Shown: one piece after another, positions 58,401 through 64,000 of the stretch
How positions within the stretch are numbered: the stretch's first letter is position 1
Layout of the letters: each line of letters begins with the position of its first letter
NCBI GenBank assembly: GCA_016801885.1
Contig: CM028889.1
Location: 12,649,001 to 12,713,000, forward strand
Length of the DNA stretch: 64,000 bases
Reading direction: 5' to 3'
Source: Toxotes chatareus
Taxonomy: Eukaryota; Chordata; Actinopteri; Toxotidae
Made by a program: the position numbers and the translations under genes
Notes under the pieces: generated by a model
The model's database searches: none
Told to the model about the DNA's origin: nothing
What the model saw: the letters and a program-made list of their open reading frames with translations, nothing else

Positions 58401-60471
58401 CTGTTGCACTTCTAACAAGCAGAGCAAAGAGATGTTGGAGAGTACCTCCTTCCTTAGCGACGTTGTTTCTCAGGGCAGGAAACACATCATCATGATCAAC
58501 AAGGGAAGAAAGGTCCTGCAGGAACGTTGTCAGGGTCTGAGACTGAGCCTCGCTGTTGTTTTGACCCACTTCAGGCTCCAAGAACTCTGAAACATCAACT
58601 GCACAGTGTCCCAGTGTTACCCCTGATGTCAGTTCAGGCCAGTCTGTATGTGGCTATCTGCACTTTGTGGCTGTTCAGCGCACACTGCTGGCCCACTGAC
58701 AAGTCTTCAAGAGGGAGATATCGTTGTGTTGCTTAGTCTTGCACCATGTGGGAGACTCTGTCCAGACTAGTCTGCTGACAGGTGACACTGTCTGACTGCC
58801 TAAAATACCAGAACTGGCACTCCTCAACGCTCAGGCACAGTCAGCCAGACTCAGTGCTGTTTAGTGCCCGACCTCGCCTTGCCTCGCCTCGCCTCGCCTA
58901 GCCTAACAAACAACAGCTGTGTGCAGAGAGATGCCATGTCGGTCTGAAGGACTGGAGCTGAAGTGCCAGCGTGTCTGTTTGTGTTTATTGTCCCTGTTTG
59001 TGTTAATGTAGCATTAGGGATGCAGGGAAGGGTGAGAACCTGTCTGTCAGGCATTTCCTGAAAGTATTGCATTTATGTGTGAATTGTTTGTGTTTACTGG
59101 TATGTGGCTATATACACAAACGCAGATGCACACGTGTAGTGAGAGGCATGCTGTTAGTGGTTCATGTAAATCATCTCTTCAGCACTTGCAGTGGCATGCC
59201 TGGAGAGGCATTAAATCGCTGCTGCAGATGGAGTTGAATGTTGGAGGAATCATATGTATGCTGTTGTAAAATTAGAAAGGGCGGGAACTCATTAACCCAG
59301 GGCCTACAAACAGTGAAGCTCTGTTAAAACTTGCCTGGTATAGAAACCTGGAAAAAGCTGTACATCTAATGGATCTTGTATCTAGGTGAATCTGGAGTTT
59401 TTACAGACAATTTTATGCCCAATCAACAATCCTCAGTTGGTCAGCCTCCCACATAATTTAGTGCTAGTCTGTTGTAGGTTTTTTATGTTATTACCATTAG
59501 TTAAAAATGTTTTGACTATGTTTCTTTGAAATTAAGAACTGCAGTGACCATTGCAGTGGCAAGGGTGTGAGAAATCTTTATCTTTACAGCCAAGAAGAAG
59601 TGAAGTCATTGAAACTTGGTATTGATTGGATTTTTCTTACTGCAGTGCTTCTTGAGTACTGCTGTTGACATTCTCCTCTAGTTTTTATGCACAGTCTTGT
59701 ACCTTGACTTTATCAAACTATTATATTATTTCCATACCGATTCATTTAATACATCTATCATCCATCCAGCCCTTGGAAAGGTTCCAGGTGCCAGTCAGCT
59801 AATAACCTTTATTAAAACTGAACGTGGCTTTTACTCCCTGCACCCTGTGTGACAGATATAACTTCATTTTGCGACTCTTTTGTAAACATATGATTGCTGT
59901 ACATATATGTATATATGACTGATTATTGTATAATGTTACCATTACCCACTGGAGTAAAGCTTATGCAAATTAGCACAGGTGACATAAATAATAAAAACGA
60001 CATCAGATAAATTTACTTTGTGCTTACAGACAAGAGACTCTAAGACTTTGTAAAGGCTCATCACATGCAACAGTGGTCTGGTTTTGAAATCTGCTGTTTT
60101 GCTGCACAAAAAAGGAAGAGAAGACACTACAGGAAAGCCAGCACCTTTTCATAGTAACTATTATTTCAAAGTAATTTCTGTATTGGTTGAATGTTACCTT
60201 TATCTGCTGGTGACAGCTCAGGCCTAGTAGCCATGGATATGTCTTTCTGCTGTTGTGACTGGTTGAGGGGTGTTGACATCATCACAGGAAATACAGAGGG
60301 TGGCTCAGGATTATCTCCCATATGGTTGGTGTTCTCATTGATGACCACAGCCTTGTTCCTGAGATGGAGGGATGCTAGTGATGGTATCTGGAAACCAGCT
60401 GGATCGAGGTGGTTGTCCTCTGTGCAGTCTTTGCTATCGACAGGTCTGAGTTGGAAACCCTCTTCTGCCAT
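52434..60471 (-). CDS. pik3r2: PI3-kinase class IA regulatory subunit (beta-like), lacking SH3 and BH domains
   Basis: Binds phosphotyrosine proteins and holds the p110 catalytic subunit. Coding exons: 60471-60198, 58586-58446, 57479-57374, 57157-57059, 55711-55531, 55295-55170, 54994-54852, 54732-54556, 53769-53698, 53120-52959, 52623-52434. All phases agree, giving 556 residues. Residues 1-163 are unusual. The nSH2 domain is about 167-262 ([19 protein letters not shown] 189-195). The iSH2 coiled coil is about 268-440 ([17 protein letters not shown]). The cSH2 domain is about 455-550 (FLIRDS 477-482, [19 protein letters not shown]). [13 protein letters not shown] and the synteny favour PIK3R2 over R1 and R3. 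Full p85 has about 720 residues with SH3 and BH; p55 forms have about 455. The start [10 protein letters not shown] has A at -3 and G at +4; the GTG three codons upstream is not used. pik3r3 is the main alternative. Confidence 0.85.
55718..55737. repeat. (AAT)n trinucleotide repeat
   Basis: Six AAT units immediately before the pik3r2 exon ending at 55711, within its splice acceptor side on the - strand. Confidence 0.9.
58872..58905. repeat. (CCTCG)n pentanucleotide repeat
   Basis: Seven imperfect CCTCG units in pik3r2 intron 1, with T and A substitutions in some units. Confidence 0.85.
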
Positions 60472-60504
60472 TTTCAACACATGAATAGTCCCAGCTAGGT
60501 TTTA
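60472..60504 (-). other. Putative 5' UTR part of the first coding exon of pik3r2
   Basis: On the - strand a pyrimidine-rich CTCCTGCTTCATCACCTCAG ends at 60505 and resembles a splice acceptor, so the first coding exon may begin at 60504 with an upstream non-coding exon. The alternative is a promoter directly upstream. Evidence is sequence context only. Confidence 0.3.
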
Positions 60505-63500
60505 CTGAGGTGATGAAGCAGGAGGATGCTAGATGCCACGGTGCTGTTGATCACATATTATCAGCTAACAGTTACACTCATGGCGGGCGATAGAGATGGT
60601 GACAGTGCAGAGTTCATGGCTGCCCTGTGTTGTGGTGGTGGAGCATGTTCCATAACCTGAACCCCGGATTTAACCACATGGCACAGCAGAGTGATGACAT
60701 TTCCACCAGATCCTGTGTTTTTTTCCCCCTTTAGATGCTCAGGGAATTTTCTTTATTCAGGCACTGTTCTGCTTCACAGTCATTTGCTTAAAGGGAATCA
60801 CACTTGGGAGCTACCTAGAACAACCACTGCTGGTTGCTGAACAGCTGAGTGCCTGGTTCATATACAGTTTGACACTAGTTATTTAGCTGTAAACACACTG
60901 GAGAGTGACAGACTGAAGCTCGACTGTCTGATTTCTTCACCGAGGACTCGCACATCCCCTCATGTCAGAGTGCCTAAAACAGAAAAGGCACAGAGAGTCA
61001 GAGAATCATCACAGTAGACAGTAGGGCCTTATTGAATTTTTGCCCCACAAGTTACAAGGTCTTAAAAATTCAGTTTGCTTTGGATATTAGCCATAAGTTG
61101 AAATGTTTAACAACCCCTTCTGATGTATCATCATAGTTTTAGCTAGGGGCAGAGAAACCCTTTATTTTTAAATCACCTTTTCATGTTTAATTTTATGCCC
61201 AATGTATATGAAATAAATCTTTCACATTGTCATTTCTAAGGGATTCCTGTAGAACAAGCTGAAATAAATGTTTGTTGCAGTGAATTACACACCTACATTG
61301 TTACACTGGTATGCATTTCATAAGAAAAAAAAATCATGATTAAATCATAAAACTTATTTTGTGAATACTATTTGCTTGACATCATTTATTATTTTGTGAT
61401 TAATAAATTAATCTTTACACTATAAAATGTTAGGAAACACTGAAAAATGCCCTGCATAATTAATAACTCAACAGTATACTTTTCTATGCATTAAAATTTT
61501 ATTTTTGTTACACTGAGGCTAGTCCTTAATAAAATCAGAAAGCTAGCGGCCATCCATCAGAAAAAGCTGTGCTCAGGTCTCAGTAAATATTAAACATGCA
61601 GGATGTTGATCTGGTAATGAAACGCCTGCCATTTGCACAGTAGCCAAGATCTGCTCTAACAGAATGACTGGAAATATATTTAAGCAGATTACTGGTTACA
61701 ATGAAAACCGTGGAGCACTCTGGACCTTACTTGTTCTAGGATAAACATTTAACATGCTAAGAATAACAGTAGAATGATAATCTGCACTTGTAAAATGATT
61801 TCTTTACAAAAAAAAAAAAGACTTCAAGGGTTTCCTCCCTCAAAACATTCAATTTTACTTAAAGTGTTGCCCTTGAAAGCAAAAGAAAAAAAGTCTTTGA
61901 ATTCAAAATTCAAGAGCATATAGTATATTGTCTTCGGGATTTCATGGGGTACTGCTTTATTGAAAGTCTGGGTCAACTATTTTTACATAATGACAGTACA
62001 GTATTATATCATGACACCCATTGCATGGTAAAGAATTCAGGGGGACTGCAGTTAAATCCTCTTTCTCTCCCAAGCATCTGGGATTAGTCAGCAGTTTATT
62101 ATCCTCCTGTAACCTGTGCAATGTGACATCCTATTGAAGGGATGTAATTTGGGGGTATCATCTAGCTGCCCTGGGAGAGGAAAATGACAGTAACTTTTGA
62201 ATTAAAATTATTTTAATCAAAGATCTGATATTTTATTTTATTTTTTTTTAACAGAGTTCATGTCTTTCTATCACAGTGAATAAGGTTTTGACAGAAAATA
62301 GAAACATCATAATTGCTGTGCTCGATAGTGCAGTAGAAAAGCTCATTTAGCTTAACTGGCATCTGGATAAATTATGGTTTTTAGCATTGATTTTTAAAGT
62401 ATCTGTACTAACAAAAAGCTTTAAAAAAAACGCTATACATATTAAATGACAATTAAAATTCACTTTTATTTGTGTTGGAGATGTTATGATACACATTATT
62501 TATAATGCGGTTTGTTTGAAAGAAGCATCAAATGGTCGCATCTAAATTCACAAAGTGACGCAACATTATAGATCGAAAATTGAAGCATTGGAAATGGCGT
62601 CTGCCTCAAAATGCTTCCAGTGGTACACAGCCATGAAGTCTTCACGGCTCGATGTTTATGATGCATTGCGTATCTGGTTCCTGTTGAGGTGATGCGGGAT
62701 TCTAAACATGATCGCAAACAAAGTCCTGCGATCTTTATTATATAAGCGTCTTTTCTCATGTCTTAATACTTCTGGCCTTTAAAAAAAAAGAACCTTCATT
62801 GTGCATCCATCTGGGACGACACACTGCTAAGTTACTTCCCGTGCTGTCCCAAACTAGGTTGTTTTACTGATGACCTAATCAAAACAAAGTAAATGGTGTT
62901 TACTCTGCTCGTGCAGTATTATTGGATTGGTGGATCCATAATGAATGGTGAGAAGCAAAGTTGGAGACATAAATCTCTCTTTTCGTATGTTGTGTTTTAC
63001 TGATGTAAAACTGATGTCACATATTTCCAGCGTCAGGCAGATGAAGTTGTCAGTCCACCATCTATCAGATAATGCTGAAGGTATTTATTTTGCTGAGGAT
63101 GACAGTCCATTGAATGTGTTTTGGTTTTTGTATAATGATATGAATATTCGCATCAGCGTTTCTCATTGATCAGTGTTGCGTCCCATGGGATGACAGAGGT
63201 ACGCCATATTTCCCCACTGCCTACAAGCTTTCCATCGTCCTGCACCTAAGCTTGGAATGACGACGAAATATGATAGCTGAACATGCACAGAACTTTCAAA
63301 ATGGAAAGTTCTGGTGTAGATAACTTCCGGACAGCCTGAAAAAATTAAACATCATCAGGAAACTCAGTACAGGACAATACGCACCTACCTGGGCCAAGAC
63401 AGAAGGGACTGGACGGCAGGGGAAGCCAACATTTCATCGACATCCACGCAGAGGCGAAGAGATGTGGCTGGACGCACACGTGGCTCAGATCAAACCAACC

Positions 63501-64000
63501 ACCGGCCTTGGTCCTCACGCCATCCTATGTCCCTCCACCCCTCCACACTCCTCCTATCCCGTACCGCCTCTCCTCCTCCAGTGTCCTCCATCTTTTAAAG
63601 ATCCTCTCCACTTGGTTGTTGTCCAACCCTCTGAGTGGCACCTTTTCCCACGATGCCATTCCTCTGGGTATTTCCCCTCGTCTTCACCAACAGATCTCAT
63701 GTCTTCATCAAAATCAAGCCTTTTCCATGACATTGTCCACTTAGTTTTTACTTTTACTTGCTGTTGAAAATGGAAAAATTCCACTGATCTGTCAGGCGCT
63801 TTATGAAAACCTAAAAAAAATATATAGAAGTATAAAAAATGTTTAAAAATATGTCTAAGATTTAGAGCTTATGCAGATAAAGGAAAAGCAAAAGTAAAAG
63901 CAGCATTACTCTGCACACTGTAACTCTTTTTCACAGTTTGAGAGCGCAGCGTGGATGCACAGTGGGGGGACAGAAGCATGAGAATGAGTCGGTGGGAAAG
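60505..64000. other. 5' flank of pik3r2, no recognised gene
   Basis: Contains AT-rich DNA, a TATATAAG string on the + strand near 62737, and a C/T-rich stretch at about 63500-63720 with overlapping frames on both strands that match no family I know. Upstream non-coding exons of pik3r2 or the edge of a neighbouring gene may lie here. Confidence 0.45.
63288..63313. repeat. Short perfect inverted repeat
   Basis: CAGAACTTTC (63288-63297) and GAAAGTTCTG (63304-63313) are exact complements around AAAATG. No associated gene was identified. Confidence 0.85.

Noticed and set aside
60472..60480. Extension of the PI3K subunit start to 60480 (Leu-Lys before MAEEGF)
   Set aside because: The codon at 60480-60478 is GTG, not ATG. 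The ATG at 60471 has a strong context and gives the p85-like start.

Overview
The window is vertebrate nuclear DNA, most likely from a ray-finned (teleost) fish. Long gene-free stretches are broken by short coding exons with GT/AG splice sites. There are many (CA/GT)n microsatellites and fragments of hAT-like repeats common in fish. No operons, Shine-Dalgarno sites, CRISPR arrays or prokaryotic genes were seen. The exons were assembled by hand from splice sites and codon phase.

Three genes can be supported. (1) A PDE4-family cAMP phosphodiesterase, best matched to PDE4C, lies on the + strand from 5135 to 35382. Its 15 coding exons give 757 residues, and its first intron is 16.6 kb. (2) ifi30 (GILT, lysosomal thiol reductase) lies on the - strand from 44027 down to 40669, with 7 exons and 257 residues. 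(3) A class IA PI3-kinase regulatory subunit, best matched to pik3r2, lies on the - strand from 60471 down to 52434. Its 11 coding exons give 556 residues, and it lacks the SH3 and BCR-homology domains of full-length p85. Read in reverse, the order and orientation PIK3R2 - IFI30 - PDE4C match human 19p13.11, which supports the paralogue calls.

Layout: 1-5134 holds no recognised gene, only microsatellites, a perfect hairpin and the presumed pde4c promoter. Positions 5135-35382 are pde4c, whose introns contain repeats, CRE sites and two possible alternative first exons. Positions 35383-40668 are the pde4c 3' UTR and intergenic DNA between the convergent pde4c and ifi30. Positions 40669-44027 are ifi30. 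Around 44.5-45.6 kb is a promoter-like stretch with a ZNF143-type motif, YY1-like motifs and a good splice donor on the + strand, but no coding gene could be attached to it. Positions 45626-52433 have no recognised gene. Positions 52434-60471 are pik3r2. Positions 60505-64000 hold presumed 5' sequence of pik3r2 and unassigned DNA.

The three genes do not form one pathway. PDE4C degrades cAMP, GILT reduces disulfides of lysosomal antigens, and the PI3K subunit links phosphotyrosine signals to p110. The points most worth checking are a possible supershort PDE4C start exon at 27476-27523, the domain loss in the PI3K subunit, a glycine-rich insertion in the PDE4C tail, a saposin A-like module in GILT, and the orphan promoter at 45 kb. 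No clearly new biological system was found.
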